Shown here: piece after piece, positions 1 through 9,241 of the stretch
How the letters are laid out: the number at the start of each line of letters is the position of its first letter
Numbering within the stretch: position 1 is the stretch's first letter
From: an uncultured Pelagibacteraceae bacterium
Lineage (GTDB): Bacteria > Pseudomonadota > Alphaproteobacteria > Pelagibacterales > Pelagibacteraceae
Length of the DNA stretch: 64,000 bases
Reading direction: 5' to 3'
NCBI GenBank assembly: GCA_902558835.1
Contig: CACEFK010000001.1
Coordinates: 62,001 to 126,000 of the forward strand
Position numbers and translations under genes: made by a program
Notes under the pieces: generated by a model
Database searches by the model: none
Seen by the model: only the letters and a program-made list of their open reading frames with translations
Told to the model about the DNA's origin: nothing

Positions 1-401
1 AAGTTTCCACAATTATCTGGAGCCTTTACATAATATGCTGCACTTAAATAATTATTTGGATGAGTATGTTCTATATTGAAATTACCTTTTTTATTTATAA
101 TTGCCCACATTGATGTACATTTAACTTTTGTTTTATCATACTCCCATCCTAACTTACTAAAGACATCTTCAATATAGCTATTGATATGAGAATAGAATTT
201 ATTTGGAATATTTTCCTTTTCATTAAAATCAAAAGCTCTTGAATGCCATCCATTTATGTTTGATTTATTAACACCAATATTGTCTTTTTTATTTAATTCA
301 TAAATATATTTTGTTAATTCTACATTGATTTTTTTGTAATTATCAATTTGATATTTAAACACAGGTTGGGGAAAAAGTTTAAGGATATTATTATTTGACA
401 T
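1..401 (-). CDS. Putative 2OG-Fe(II) oxygenase, C-terminus cut off by window edge
   Basis: An open frame reads leftward from the ATG at 401 without a stop to base 1, giving the first 133 residues. The visible part holds an HTHPNNYLSAAYYVKAP stretch, which resembles the first iron-ligand region of the putative 2OG-Fe(II) oxygenase family (PF13759/TIGR02466 type). That family uses 2-oxoglutarate, O2 and Fe(II), but its substrate is generally unknown. The start lies 6 bases after the stop of the PfkB-like kinase, so it is the distal gene of that minus-strand run. The second histidine and the arginine that would complete the site lie outside the window. Seen: the motif and the spacing. Inferred: the catalytic class. 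Confidence 0.75.
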   Translation of the reverse strand, partial: MSNNNILKLFPQPVFKYQIDNYKKINVELTKYIYELNKKDNIGVNKSNINGWHSRAFDFNEKENIPNKFYSHINSYIEDVFSKLGWEYDKTKVKCTSMWAIINKKGNFNIEHTHPNNYLSAAYYVKAPDNCGN

Positions 402-407
402 AAATAT

Positions 408-1349
408 TTATTTACTTTTATCTAATCTAGCTCCGATTTGCTGAATTACTTTTGAAGACATATCAGTTCCATGAGCTAAACATTTCTTGAATGATAGGTT
501 ATTTACTACTCCATGTAAATATCCTGCTGCAAATAAGTCTCCAGCCCCAGTTAAGTCAACAACGTTCAAGTTTTCTTGTGCACTAAATTCAACAACATCT
601 TGATTATTTATTGCAACTGAACCTTTCGCCCCTCTCGTAATTACAATATTTTTATTTAAATTTTTTGCAAAAGAAATAGCTTCATCTATAGATTTACCAT
701 CAATCAAAGCTAAGATTTCCTGTTCGTTAGCAAAAATAATATCTAGTTTATTTTTAACTAGGTCTAAGAAATGTTTTTTATGTCTTTCTACACAAAATAG
801 GTCTGATAAGGTCATAGCAATTTTATTTGAGTATTTAATAGCTTTATCAAAAGCTTTTTTTGGATCTCCTTCGTCCCATAGATAACCTTCTAAAAAAGTG
901 ATTTCAGATTGTTTAACTGCATTGCTATCAATATCTTTATAATTTATTTTTCCAGCTGTTCCTAGAAATGTACACATTGTTCTCTCTGAGTCTGGCGTTA
1001 TTAATATTAAACATGTCCCTGTCGGTAATTCCTCTTTTTTTTTAGAGTAAAAGTAGTCCACATTTTCTTTTTTTAAACCTTCCACGTATTTACTACCAAA
1101 TTCATCATCAGAAACTTTACCTATAAAACCAACTTTATCGCCAAGTTGAGATAATCCAACTATAGAGTTTGCTACGGATCCACCCGATACAGTTTTTTCA
1201 ATTTTAAGATTTATTAATAAATTTTTGAACTCATTTTCATCAAAGAATAATTTCATTGTACTCTTTGTAAGATTATTTTCAGTAATAAAATTTTCATCTA
1301 CTTTACAAATGACATCTACAATTGCGTTTCCTATTCCTAAAATTTTCAT
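408..1349 (-). CDS. PfkB-family carbohydrate/nucleoside kinase (adenosine kinase-like)
   Basis: Predicted ATP-dependent small-molecule kinase of the ribokinase/PfkB fold, 313 residues, cytoplasmic. The N-terminal GIGNAIVD (5-12) and the glycine-rich GGSVANSIVGLSQLG (56-70) form the substrate side. The C-terminal DLTGAGD (265-271) is PfkB signature 2, with Asp271 as the expected catalytic base. The GNAIVD start and overall size are closest to adenosine/inosine-kinase-like members, but substrate cannot be fixed from sequence. It starts one base after the nth stop and is followed at 6 bases by the oxygenase, so it is probably cotranscribed with dapB and nth. Confidence 0.88.
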   Translation of the reverse strand: MKILGIGNAIVDVICKVDENFITENNLTKSTMKLFFDENEFKNLLINLKIEKTVSGGSVANSIVGLSQLGDKVGFIGKVSDDEFGSKYVEGLKKENVDYFYSKKKEELPTGTCLILITPDSERTMCTFLGTAGKINYKDIDSNAVKQSEITFLEGYLWDEGDPKKAFDKAIKYSNKIAMTLSDLFCVERHKKHFLDLVKNKLDIIFANEQEILALIDGKSIDEAISFAKNLNKNIVITRGAKGSVAINNQDVVEFSAQENLNVVDLTGAGDLFAAGYLHGVVNNLSFKKCLAHGTDMSSKVIQQIGARLDKSK

Positions 1350-1350
1350 A

Positions 1351-2004
1351 TTAAGCTTTTTTGGTAATAACAGGTTTTTTTCTGTTTGGGTAGCAAGTAG
1401 TACATATTTTACAAGTTAAACCATAGCAATCTCTTGCTTTACAATATTCTCTCCCATAAAAAATTATTTGTAAATGAAGTTTAGACCAAGTTTTTTTTGG
1501 AAATATTCTTTTTAAATCTTTTTCAGTTTGAATTACATTTTTTCCATTTGTTAAACCCCATCTTTGTGCAAGTCTATGAATGTGTGTATCTACGGCAAAA
1601 GCAGGATATCCAAAACCCTGAGACATCACCACGCTAGCTGTTTTATGACCTACACCAGGTAGTTTTTCCAGTTCTTCAAAAGTCTTAGGTACTTTACCGT
1701 TGTGCTTTTCTAAAACTTGTTTTGACATTAAGTAAATACTTTTAGCTTTAATTCTAAAAATACCAATTTTCTTTATTAATTTTTCAATTTTTTTTCTTCC
1801 TAAATTTATAAAGTGTTCTGGTTTATAGTATTTAGGATAGATATTCTTTGTTACATTGTTAACATTTACATCAGTACATTGAGCAGAAAGCAGTACAGAA
1901 ATTAATAACGTAAAAGTATTTTTGCTTTTTAATGGAACAGGTGCTTTCGGGTAAATCTTATTTAGAGTCTTAATTATAATTTTTGCTTTTTGACTTTCAT
2001 TCAT
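1351..2004 (-). CDS. nth: Endonuclease III (base-excision repair DNA glycosylase/AP lyase)
   Basis: Removes oxidised pyrimidines and cuts the abasic site. The 217 residues carry the helix-hairpin-helix LPGVGHKTA (115-123) with the Schiff-base lysine at 121, and VDTHIHR with the catalytic aspartate at 139; these correspond to E. coli K120 and D138. The C-terminal cluster region has cysteines at 188, 193, 198, 201 and 204, which does not follow the usual C-x6-C-x2-C-x5-C spacing of the 4Fe-4S loop. The start codon shares one base with the dapB stop (TAATG), so the genes are translationally coupled. Identity is firm; whether the cluster is canonical is open. Confidence 0.95.
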   Translation of the reverse strand: MNESQKAKIIIKTLNKIYPKAPVPLKSKNTFTLLISVLLSAQCTDVNVNNVTKNIYPKYYKPEHFINLGRKKIEKLIKKIGIFRIKAKSIYLMSKQVLEKHNGKVPKTFEELEKLPGVGHKTASVVMSQGFGYPAFAVDTHIHRLAQRWGLTNGKNVIQTEKDLKRIFPKKTWSKLHLQIIFYGREYCKARDCYGLTCKICTTCYPNRKKPVITKKA

Positions 2005-2780
2005 TATGAAAAGTTAAGCAAGTCTCTCATGGAATATAATCCTGGTTTTTTTTTCATTAACCATTTAGAAGCAGTCAAAGCTCCGTCTGAATAAAGCGCT
2101 CTATCAAAAGCTTCATGGTTTAATGTAATTATTTCTTTTCCACTCGAGAATTTTACTTCATGTTCACCAATAATTTCACCTTTTCTAATTGAGTTAAAAT
2201 TAATTTTTTTTCCATAAGGAAAAGATTTTCTATTCAAGAATTTTTTACCAATTAAATTATATAAATTTTTATTTTTTCCATCGGCAATTCCTTTACCAAG
2301 CATTAACGCAGTACCAGATGGATAGTCTTTTTTATGTTTGTGGTGTACTTCAAATATTTTACTTAAGTATTCATCGTTCAGTGATTTTGATGTAATCTCA
2401 GTTAAATACATTAATAAATTTACACCTAAGCTCATATTACCAGCTTTTAAAATTGGTATCTTTTTTGAGTATTTTTTTATTTGATTTTCTTGGCTTCTAG
2501 TAAAACCTGTAGTGCCAATAACTACTTTCTTTTTTAGTTTTGAAGCTATTTTTAGTATTTCAAGTGTACAATTTGGTACTGTGAAATCAATAATCACATC
2601 TGTTTTTTTAAAAGCTTTATAAGAGTTCAACTGAGGTTTAACACCATTAAACTTTTTATTCACTAATCTATTTTCCGTAAGTGCCACTAATTTAAAATTT
2701 TTATTTTTCTTTGAGGATTTGATAAGTTGTTGCCCCATTCTTCCAATACATCCAGAAATTCCTAAATTAATTTTTTTCAT
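2004..2780 (-). CDS. dapB: 4-hydroxy-tetrahydrodipicolinate reductase
   Basis: Lysine/diaminopimelate pathway enzyme that reduces HTPA with NAD(P)H, providing meso-DAP for peptidoglycan and lysine. The 258 residues open with the Rossmann motif GCIGRMG (10-16). GTTGF lies at 89-93 and the DapB signature EVHHKHKKDYPSGTAL at 144-159; the usual DAPSGTA reads DYPSGTA here. Length matches the family (about 260-270). In alphaproteobacteria dapB commonly follows dnaJ; here a sulfotransferase gene sits between them. lysA, for the last step of the pathway, is at 47124-48338 in this window. Confidence 0.97.
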   Translation of the reverse strand: MKKINLGISGCIGRMGQQLIKSSKKNKNFKLVALTENRLVNKKFNGVKPQLNSYKAFKKTDVIIDFTVPNCTLEILKIASKLKKKVVIGTTGFTRSQENQIKKYSKKIPILKAGNMSLGVNLLMYLTEITSKSLNDEYLSKIFEVHHKHKKDYPSGTALMLGKGIADGKNKNLYNLIGKKFLNRKSFPYGKKINFNSIRKGEIIGEHEVKFSSGKEIITLNHEAFDRALYSDGALTASKWLMKKKPGLYSMRDLLNFS

Positions 2781-2782
2781 AG

Positions 2783-3628
2783 CTATAGATATCCTAATTC
2801 TATCATTTCGTGTTTAAATTTTAAATTTATTTCGTCAACGATTTTACTCTCAAGCTTAGATTTCCAATTATTTTCAGGACCTTGATAGAAAAAATTAATT
2901 TTTTTATTTAAAGACTCTGTATAGGCATTTTCATTAAATGACCCTTCTTCTTCCATTTTTTTTAGATTATGAAAGTTAGTTGTATTTATAATATTTTGTA
3001 ATTTTCTATCATTAACATCAAAATCAATATATTTTTTTAAAAATACAACTATTTTTTCTAATTCATTATCAATATTTTTCAGTAAATTTTCATATTTTAT
3101 TAATAAAAAATTTTCGTTATTTTGTTTCCAAAATTTATAGTTTTCTGACCAATTCCCTATTAGTGTAACCACCTGACCAGTTTTTAAATTATGAATGCTT
3201 TTACTTGAACCTTGTGTTTTAGGGGTTATTAAAAATTCCTTAGCATCTTCAACTGACTTATCATAATGATTAGAAATAGAATTTACAAGACTTCTAGGAT
3301 CTCTAACTATATAAATTGTAGCAAGAGTGTTTAATTTATTAGTGAAATTAAAACCATCAATTTTACAATTAATTTGATGTGTTTTAAAAAATTTTATTTT
3401 ATTATCTAAATTAATTTTATTTTGAGCTGCTATCCATAATTTTTTAATTTCATGAATATTAGTAAAATCATTTGTGAATTCTTTAAAATATTTTTGTGAT
3501 GGAAATTGTGGGATTTTATTTAATAATTCAAAGCCAAATAAACCATCCTCAGTATAAACAAGCGATGAAATTATTGATCTTAACCATGTGTTACCACTTT
3601 TAGGATAAGATGCTAACCATATAATCAT
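2783..3628 (-). CDS. Sulfotransferase-domain protein
   Basis: Likely transfers sulfate from PAPS to an unknown acceptor. The 281 residues begin with the 5'-phosphosulfate-binding loop YPKSGNTWLR (8-17). FFKTH (80-84) and the 3'-phosphate-binding RDPRSLVNS (109-117) follow at normal spacing, and a YENLL block occurs further on. Together these are the main PF00685 motifs. There is no signal peptide or membrane anchor, so it is predicted cytosolic. It lies between dnaJ and dapB with 2-base gaps on both sides, inside an otherwise housekeeping run. The acceptor could be a glycan, lipid or metabolite; I see nothing that decides this. Confidence 0.88.
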   Translation of the reverse strand: MIIWLASYPKSGNTWLRSIISSLVYTEDGLFGFELLNKIPQFPSQKYFKEFTNDFTNIHEIKKLWIAAQNKINLDNKIKFFKTHQINCKIDGFNFTNKLNTLATIYIVRDPRSLVNSISNHYDKSVEDAKEFLITPKTQGSSKSIHNLKTGQVVTLIGNWSENYKFWKQNNENFLLIKYENLLKNIDNELEKIVVFLKKYIDFDVNDRKLQNIINTTNFHNLKKMEEEGSFNENAYTESLNKKINFFYQGPENNWKSKLESKIVDEINLKFKHEMIELGYL

Positions 3629-3630
3629 TT

Positions 3631-4758
3631 TTAGTTTTTCCAGAAATCTTTAGCTTTTTGAAAAAATTTCTTAATACTTGGATTTGACTTATCGTTTTCA
3701 ATTTCTCTAAATTGTTCAAGTAATTCTTTTTGTTTTTTATTTAAGTAAACTGGTACTTCAGTTTTTACTTGAACATATAAATCACCAAAATCTCCTCTTC
3801 TCATAAACGGCATTCCTTTGCCCTTTAATCTGAATTGTTTTCCATTTTGAGTGCCATCTGGAATTTTTATTTTTGCTTTTCCACCATCTATTGTTGGTAT
3901 TTCGATGGTTGTTCCTAAAGCAGCATCAGCCAAGGAAAGAGGGAATTCAAAAAATAAGTTTTCATCTGACCTTTTAAATAAATCATGAGAATTAACGTTA
4001 ATAAATAAATACAGATCTCCCGTTGAACCTCCTCTAGTTCCTGCTTCACCTTTCCCTGCTAATCTAATTCTTGTTCCATCATCAACACCTTTTGGAATTG
4101 TTACAGAAATCTTTTTTGACGCTTGTTTTTTACCATTTCCATTACAATCATTGCACGGGTTAGTAATTTCTTCCCCATTTCCATTACATTGAGGACATGT
4201 CTGTTGAACAGTAAAGAAACCTTGGTTAGATCTTATTCTACCATTTCCTCCACAATATGAACATCTGTCAGGTGAATATCCAGGTTTAGAACCATTTCCC
4301 TTACATGTTCCGCATTGTTCTGTTGTTGAAAATTTTATATCTTGCTTCTTTCCACTGTAAGCTTCTTCAAGAGAAATTGATAAATCATATCTCAAGTCAG
4401 AGCCTCTGTTATTTGATCGTCTATTTCTTGATCTTCCACCACCACCAAAATCTCCAAAGAAATCTTCAAAAATATCTGAAAAATCTGCTCCACTAAAGCC
4501 ACCAAAACCTCCACCAGGTCTACCACCACCATTTTCAAACGCGGCATGACCAAAATTATCGTAATTTTGTTTTTTTTCTTTATCTGAAAGTATGCCGTAA
4601 GCTTCGCTAGCTTCTTTAAATTTTTCTTCAGCTTTAGCGTCCCCAGGGTTTTTATCTGGATGATATTTAACAGCTAGTTTTCTATAGGCAGATTTTAATT
4701 CTTCAGGACTCGCGCTTTTGTTAACGCCTAGGACATCGTAATAGTCTCTTTTAGCCAT
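3631..4758 (-). CDS. dnaJ: Chaperone DnaJ (Hsp40)
   Basis: Co-chaperone that delivers unfolded clients to DnaK and stimulates its ATPase. I start it at the ATG at 4758 (375 residues); an upstream TTG at 4761 adds one residue and is unnecessary. The J domain carries HPD at 33-35 and is followed by a Gly/Phe-rich linker. Four CxxCxGxG zinc-binding repeats ([32 protein letters not shown]) come next, then the C-terminal client-binding domains. Full-length for a type I Hsp40. It is 29 bases behind dnaK and probably shares its heat-shock transcript. Confidence 0.98.
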   Translation of the reverse strand: MAKRDYYDVLGVNKSASPEELKSAYRKLAVKYHPDKNPGDAKAEEKFKEASEAYGILSDKEKKQNYDNFGHAAFENGGGRPGGGFGGFSGADFSDIFEDFFGDFGGGGRSRNRRSNNRGSDLRYDLSISLEEAYSGKKQDIKFSTTEQCGTCKGNGSKPGYSPDRCSYCGGNGRIRSNQGFFTVQQTCPQCNGNGEEITNPCNDCNGNGKKQASKKISVTIPKGVDDGTRIRLAGKGEAGTRGGSTGDLYLFINVNSHDLFKRSDENLFFEFPLSLADAALGTTIEIPTIDGGKAKIKIPDGTQNGKQFRLKGKGMPFMRRGDFGDLYVQVKTEVPVYLNKKQKELLEQFREIENDKSNPSIKKFFQKAKDFWKN

Positions 4759-4787
4759 CAAATTACCCCAGACAATTAAATGTCAAT

Positions 4788-6713
4788 TTAAGCGCTTTTT
4801 TCTTTATTCTCGTCTTTTACTTCTTCGAAATCAGCATCAACAACATTTTCGTCTTTTTTACCTGCATCATCTCCACCATCATCTTTTCCAGACTCTGGTT
4901 TTGCACTTTGTTGTGATTTATAGATTGCTTCTCCAAGTTTCATTGAAGCTTGGACTAAAGCCTCAGTTTTCTTTTTAATATCCTCAATATCTTCACCTTT
5001 TAAAGCTTCTTTTACAGCAGTTGACGCATCCTCAATTGCTTTTTTCTCTGCATCAGAAATCTTTGATCCATGCTCTTTTAAATTTTTATCAGTAGAGTGA
5101 ATTAGAGTATCTGCTTGGTTTCTAACATCTACTGACTCTCTTTTCTTTTTATCAGCTTCTTTATTAGCCTCTGCGTCTTTAACCATTTTTTCAATCTCAT
5201 CATCGCTTAGTCCACCAGAAGCTTGTATTTGAATTTTTTGTTCTTTACCAGTTCCCTTATCCTTAGCTGAAACATTTACGATACCATTAGCATCAATATC
5301 AAATGTGACTTCAATTTGAGGCACTCCTCTTGGTGCTGGCGCAATACCTACTAATTCAAAATTACCTAAAACTTTATTGTCAGCTGCCATTTCTCTCTCA
5401 CCCTGTAAGACTCTAATAGATACAGCTGGCTGATTATCTTCAGCAGTTGAAAACACCTGACTTTTTTTAGTTGGTATTGTTGTGTTTTTATCAATAAGTT
5501 TTGTTGAAACTCCCCCAAGCGTTTCTATACCAAGTGATAGTGGTGTTACATCTAACAGAAGTACGTCTTTGACATCACCCTGTAAAACACCTGCCTGAAT
5601 AGCAGCACCCATTGCAACCACTTCATCAGGGTTTACACTTTTATTAGGGTCTTTTCCAAAAAAGTTTTTTACTTCTTCAATTACTTTTGGCATTCTAGTC
5701 ATACCACCAACCATTACTACTTCATCAATTTCACTTGCAGAAATTCCAGCATCTTTTAGAGCTGTCTTACATGGAGGTATCGTTCTTGCGATTAAATCTT
5801 CAACCAAAGCTTCAAGTTTTGCTCTAGTCATTTTTAAATTAATGTGTTTTGGACCTGTTTTATCTGCTGTAATGAATGGCAGATTTATATCTGTTTGCTC
5901 AGCAGAAGATAATTCTATTTTTGCTTTTTCAGCGGCCTCTTTTAATCTTTGTAAAGCAAGTTTATCTGACTTAAGATCAATTCCATTATCTTTCTTAAAT
6001 TCAGAAATTAGGTAATTAACAACAGCATTATCAAAATCTTCACCACCTAAAAAAGTATCTCCATTAGTCGATTTAACTTCAAATACACCATCGCCTAATT
6101 CTAAGATAGAAACGTCAAATGTTCCTCCACCTAAATCATATACAGCGATTTTTTTATTTTGTTTTTTATCTAAACCATAAGCTAGAGATGCAGCAGTTGG
6201 TTCATTGATAATTCTTAAAACTTCTAATCCAGCAATTTTTCCTGCGTCTTTCGTTGCTTGTCTTTGTGCATCATTAAAGTATGCGGGTACAGTAATTACA
6301 GCTTTAGTTACAGCTTGACCTAAATATTTTTCTGCGGTTTCTTTCATTTTTTGTAAAATGAATGCAGATATTTGAGAGGGTGAATATTTCTCACCTTTAG
6401 CTTCAATCCAAGCATCACCTTTTTCTGAATTAACTATTTTAAAAGGTGCAGCCTCTACATCTTTTTTTACTGTTGGGTCATCAAAATTTCTTCCAATCAA
6501 TCTTTTAACTGCAAAGATAGTATTTTCTGGATTTGTAACAGCTTGTCTTTTTGCTGGTTGTCCAATTAATTTTTCGTTTTCATCTGTAAATGCTACAACT
6601 GATGGAGTAGTTCTTGCCCCCTCAGCATTTTCTAAAACCTTAGCTTGTGTCCCTTCCATTATGGCGACACATGAATTTGTTGTTCCTAAGTCTATTCCAA
6701 TAATTTTACTCAT
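4788..6713 (-). CDS. dnaK: Chaperone DnaK (Hsp70)
   Basis: ATP-driven chaperone for folding and heat-shock recovery. The 641 residues start with the nucleotide-binding [14 protein letters not shown]. The phosphate-2 motif [13 protein letters not shown] and the GGMTRMPKV segment lie further on, then the substrate-binding domain, a helical lid and an acidic tail ending DENKEKSA. Full family length. It has its own leader (6714-6776) with a good sigma32-type promoter, so it can be induced separately from grpE, which ends at 6777. dnaJ follows. Confidence 0.99.
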   Translation of the reverse strand: MSKIIGIDLGTTNSCVAIMEGTQAKVLENAEGARTTPSVVAFTDENEKLIGQPAKRQAVTNPENTIFAVKRLIGRNFDDPTVKKDVEAAPFKIVNSEKGDAWIEAKGEKYSPSQISAFILQKMKETAEKYLGQAVTKAVITVPAYFNDAQRQATKDAGKIAGLEVLRIINEPTAASLAYGLDKKQNKKIAVYDLGGGTFDVSILELGDGVFEVKSTNGDTFLGGEDFDNAVVNYLISEFKKDNGIDLKSDKLALQRLKEAAEKAKIELSSAEQTDINLPFITADKTGPKHINLKMTRAKLEALVEDLIARTIPPCKTALKDAGISASEIDEVVMVGGMTRMPKVIEEVKNFFGKDPNKSVNPDEVVAMGAAIQAGVLQGDVKDVLLLDVTPLSLGIETLGGVSTKLIDKNTTIPTKKSQVFSTAEDNQPAVSIRVLQGEREMAADNKVLGNFELVGIAPAPRGVPQIEVTFDIDANGIVNVSAKDKGTGKEQKIQIQASGGLSDDEIEKMVKDAEANKEADKKKRESVDVRNQADTLIHSTDKNLKEHGSKISDAEKKAIEDASTAVKEALKGEDIEDIKKKTEALVQASMKLGEAIYKSQQSAKPESGKDDGGDDAGKKDENVVDADFEEVKDENKEKSA

Positions 6714-6736
6714 AATGTTAATATCTCTCTTTCGTC

Positions 6737-6764
6737 ATATAGGGTTTAATTGTGAAACTACAAG
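6737..6764 (-). promoter_or_regulatory. Sigma32 (RpoH)-type heat-shock promoter of dnaK
   Basis: On the minus strand CTTG (6764-6761) is followed after 17 bases by CCTATAT (6743-6737). This fits the alphaproteobacterial RpoH consensus CTTG-N17/18-CYTATNT. It lies in the 63-base gap between grpE and dnaK and would start RNA about 20 bases before the dnaK ATG. No CIRCE inverted repeat is visible in this gap. Sequence match seen; use by RpoH inferred. Confidence 0.72.
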
Positions 6765-6776
6765 TTGATCTCATAA

Positions 6777-7430
6777 TTATTTATTTTCTGGTTTTTCCTG
6801 ATTTTCCTCAGTTTTTTCTTCTTTAATTGTAACCTTTTTTGACACTCCTACTAATGAGGGTCTAAGCAATCTGTCTTTTATAGTAAAGCCTTTTTGAATT
6901 TCTTGAATTATTGTTCCAGGTTCTTTCGTGTCGTCTTCAATTTCCATCATTGCTTGATGAAAGTTTGGGTCTAGTTTTTTGTTAAGACTATCAATTGGTT
7001 TAATGTTATTTTTTTCAAATATTGAGATTAAATCTTTTTTAATAATGTCTAAATGTTCTAATGTCTTCTTTAGTGCTTCAGTTTCTTTTAACTTGTCGTC
7101 GCTTTCAAGAACATGTTTTGACCGATCCAAGTTATCAATCAAATTTAATGCTTCTTTAGCAAAACTATAACCACCATATTCAAAAGCATCCTCTTTTTCT
7201 TTTTCAAATCTTCTTCTTTGATTTTCCATCTCAGCTAAAGTTCTTGCCACTTTATCTTCAAGTTCAGCAATTTTTTCTTCAGGAGTTGGTTCTTTAATTT
7301 CCTCTTTAGGTTCTTGGTCTGTTTCTTGTTTATTTTCTTCGACTAAGTTTTCCTCAGATTTTTTAGTTTCGTTTACAGTGTCCTGGTTTTGATCTACAGA
7401 AGTGCTTTTTTGGTTTTCCTCTTTTTCCAT
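6777..7430 (-). CDS. grpE: Nucleotide exchange factor GrpE
   Basis: Releases ADP from DnaK. Starting at the ATG at 7430 gives 217 residues (MEKEENQK...). A start at 7478 would add 16 residues and run into the divergent rdgB start, so I reject it. A long acidic, Lys/Glu-rich N-terminal region precedes the coiled-coil dimer helix (KIAELEDKVARTLAEMENQ) and the beta-domain with KGFTIKDRLLRPSLVGVSK near the C-terminus, the GrpE signature region. hrcA, the usual alphaproteobacterial neighbour, is not present here. Confidence 0.96.
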   Translation of the reverse strand: MEKEENQKSTSVDQNQDTVNETKKSEENLVEENKQETDQEPKEEIKEPTPEEKIAELEDKVARTLAEMENQRRRFEKEKEDAFEYGGYSFAKEALNLIDNLDRSKHVLESDDKLKETEALKKTLEHLDIIKKDLISIFEKNNIKPIDSLNKKLDPNFHQAMMEIEDDTKEPGTIIQEIQKGFTIKDRLLRPSLVGVSKKVTIKEEKTEENQEKPENK

Positions 7431-7466
7431 AACCTCATATATGGTAAGGATTTTGATAATTTCTAG

Positions 7467-8069
7467 ATGTTTAAACAAAAAATTGATAAATTACTCATTG
7501 GCACTAATAACAAGGGTAAATTACGTGAAATCAAGAGTTTATTGCCAAAAAGCATTAAAATTTATTCTACGTCGTTGTTTAATCTTAGGAGCCCAGTTGA
7601 AAATGGTAAGTCATTTACAGAAAACTCATTAATTAAATCTAAATATTTTTCAAAGAAAACAGGATTAATGTGTTTGGCTGATGATTCAGGTTTAGAGATA
7701 GATTTTTTAAATAAAAATCCTGGAATTTATTCTGCAAGGTGGGGAGGGAAACATGGAAATTTTGATAGAGCTATAAAAAGAGTTTATAAAGAGCTAAATA
7801 AAAAAGATAAAAATTGGAAAAATAAAAAAATTAAAGCAAGATTTATTTGTGCTCTTTCTATTTCCTATTTAGATAAAAAAATTGCTTGTGTGACAGGAAA
7901 AGTAGAAGGATATCTTTCAGACAAACCAAGAGGTAAAAATGGATTTGGATATGATCCAATTTTTATACCTTTAAAAAAGAGAAAAACTTTTGGGGAAATG
8001 AGGCCGTCTCAAAAATATAAGATAGATCATAGATTTCAGGCTTTTAAAAAAATTAGAAAATTTCTATAA
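7467..8069 (+). CDS. rdgB: dITP/XTP pyrophosphatase (HAM1/RdgB)
   Basis: Hydrolyses non-canonical purine NTPs (ITP, dITP, XTP) so that they are not incorporated. The 200 residues carry the family blocks TNNKGK (13-18), ADDSGLEID (71-79) followed by GIYSARWGG, and GKNGFGYDPIF near residue 155-165. Size is typical. It is divergent from grpE with 36 bases between starts, an arrangement common in alphaproteobacteria, though the usual rph and hemW neighbours are missing. Its last 17 bases overlap the end of the convergent periplasmic-protein gene. Confidence 0.95.
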   Translation: MFKQKIDKLLIGTNNKGKLREIKSLLPKSIKIYSTSLFNLRSPVENGKSFTENSLIKSKYFSKKTGLMCLADDSGLEIDFLNKNPGIYSARWGGKHGNFDRAIKRVYKELNKKDKNWKNKKIKARFICALSISYLDKKIACVTGKVEGYLSDKPRGKNGFGYDPIFIPLKKRKTFGEMRPSQKYKIDHRFQAFKKIRKFL

Positions 8070-9207
8070 GTTTTTGATTTTCAATTTTATAAAAATTTAA
8101 TCTGTGATTAATTTTATTATTTTTGATATCAAAAATTCCTATTTTTCCTTTGAATGAATTTTTTCTCTTAAAAATTTTATTCAAGTTTTCTTTATTTGAG
8201 TTTAGCGATAAATAATAAACTAAGCCAACAAGATCATAACTCAATAAAGACAAATGGGTAGGATCTTGGTTAAATGCGTTAAAGTATTTTATTTTGTAAC
8301 TATCAAAATTTTCTTTATTTATTGATGGATAATATAAAGGCTGGATATCAGTTTCGTTTAACAAGCTTTCATCGAACCATTGATTTAAAGTTATAAAATA
8401 TTTATTCTTAGGAAGTACGTCAGTGTATAAGAGTGATGTAGATACACTTTTTAGACTTTTGTCAAAATCTGCAATTACTACAGCATCAAAATTTAGACCA
8501 CCTAAAGTATATCTTTTTTCTAGTCTTTTTATTTTTTTTTCTTTATTTGGATCATTTGAATTTTTTATTCTATTTATTTCATCCTCTAAATTTTGCTTTC
8601 TTATTCTGTAGTTTGTAATTTCTTCTATTTGTTTTGTTAATTTTGTAGGTTCTGTATTATATTCATAATCTTTATAAATTTTAATTTTTGAGTTTTTCAT
8701 TCCACTTTTAACTTCAAATTCATAATCTTGGATTGGTGTTAAAAAAATAGTTCTTTGTATTTGATTAGTTTCTAAAAATTTTTTTATTGTTTTAAATTGT
8801 GATGTTGAATTTATACCAGCAGAGATTACATTTTTTGGAAGATCTAAAGTTTTATTTGTTAAAGACAAAAAAGTTAAGTCCTTCATTTCGTCTAAATAAG
8901 TTAAACTTTCATAGAATACCGGACCAATAACAACTTTTATTCCCATTTCACTTAATTCAAATGCTGATTTTAAAGTCTGGTTAGCTTTAGTTGCTGTGTC
9001 TTTAGGGAATATTTCGATTAAATCGTTATCAATGTCTTTAACAGCCAACCCGACTGCTTTAATGATTGACTCTCCTATCTCTTTATTATCTCCAGTCATA
9101 GGCACTAATAAACCTATTTTGATTTTTTCTTGAGCATTTACCGCTGAAAAAAATAGAAAGTGAAAACTTAAAAAAATAAAATAAATAATTTTAATTAATT
9201 TAATCAT
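8053..9207 (-). CDS. Periplasmic LppC/LpoA-like ligand-binding protein (penicillin-binding protein activator family)
   Basis: A 384-residue exported protein. Residues 1-25 form a signal peptide ending SAVNAQ, and the rest has the type I periplasmic-binding fold: KIGLLVPMTGDNKEIGESII near the start, then VVIGPVFYESL. It could be an ABC-type amino-acid binding protein. Its position back-to-back with rsmI and near a BON lipoprotein matches the lpoA(yraM)-rsmI-yraN-dolP neighbourhood, so I favour the LppC/LpoA-like family linked to peptidoglycan synthesis. A Lys/Glu-rich insertion (KQNLEDEINRIKNSNDP region) interrupts the C-terminal lobe. No lipobox cysteine is seen. Role inferred from neighbours and fold. 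Confidence 0.75.
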   Translation of the reverse strand: MIKLIKIIYFIFLSFHFLFFSAVNAQEKIKIGLLVPMTGDNKEIGESIIKAVGLAVKDIDNDLIEIFPKDTATKANQTLKSAFELSEMGIKVVIGPVFYESLTYLDEMKDLTFLSLTNKTLDLPKNVISAGINSTSQFKTIKKFLETNQIQRTIFLTPIQDYEFEVKSGMKNSKIKIYKDYEYNTEPTKLTKQIEEITNYRIRKQNLEDEINRIKNSNDPNKEKKIKRLEKRYTLGGLNFDAVVIADFDKSLKSVSTSLLYTDVLPKNKYFITLNQWFDESLLNETDIQPLYYPSINKENFDSYKIKYFNAFNQDPTHLSLLSYDLVGLVYYLSLNSNKENLNKIFKRKNSFKGKIGIFDIKNNKINHRLNFYKIENQKLIEIF

Positions 9208-9241
9208 TTTGGTGCTAGTATAATATTTTTTAAGCTAAATT

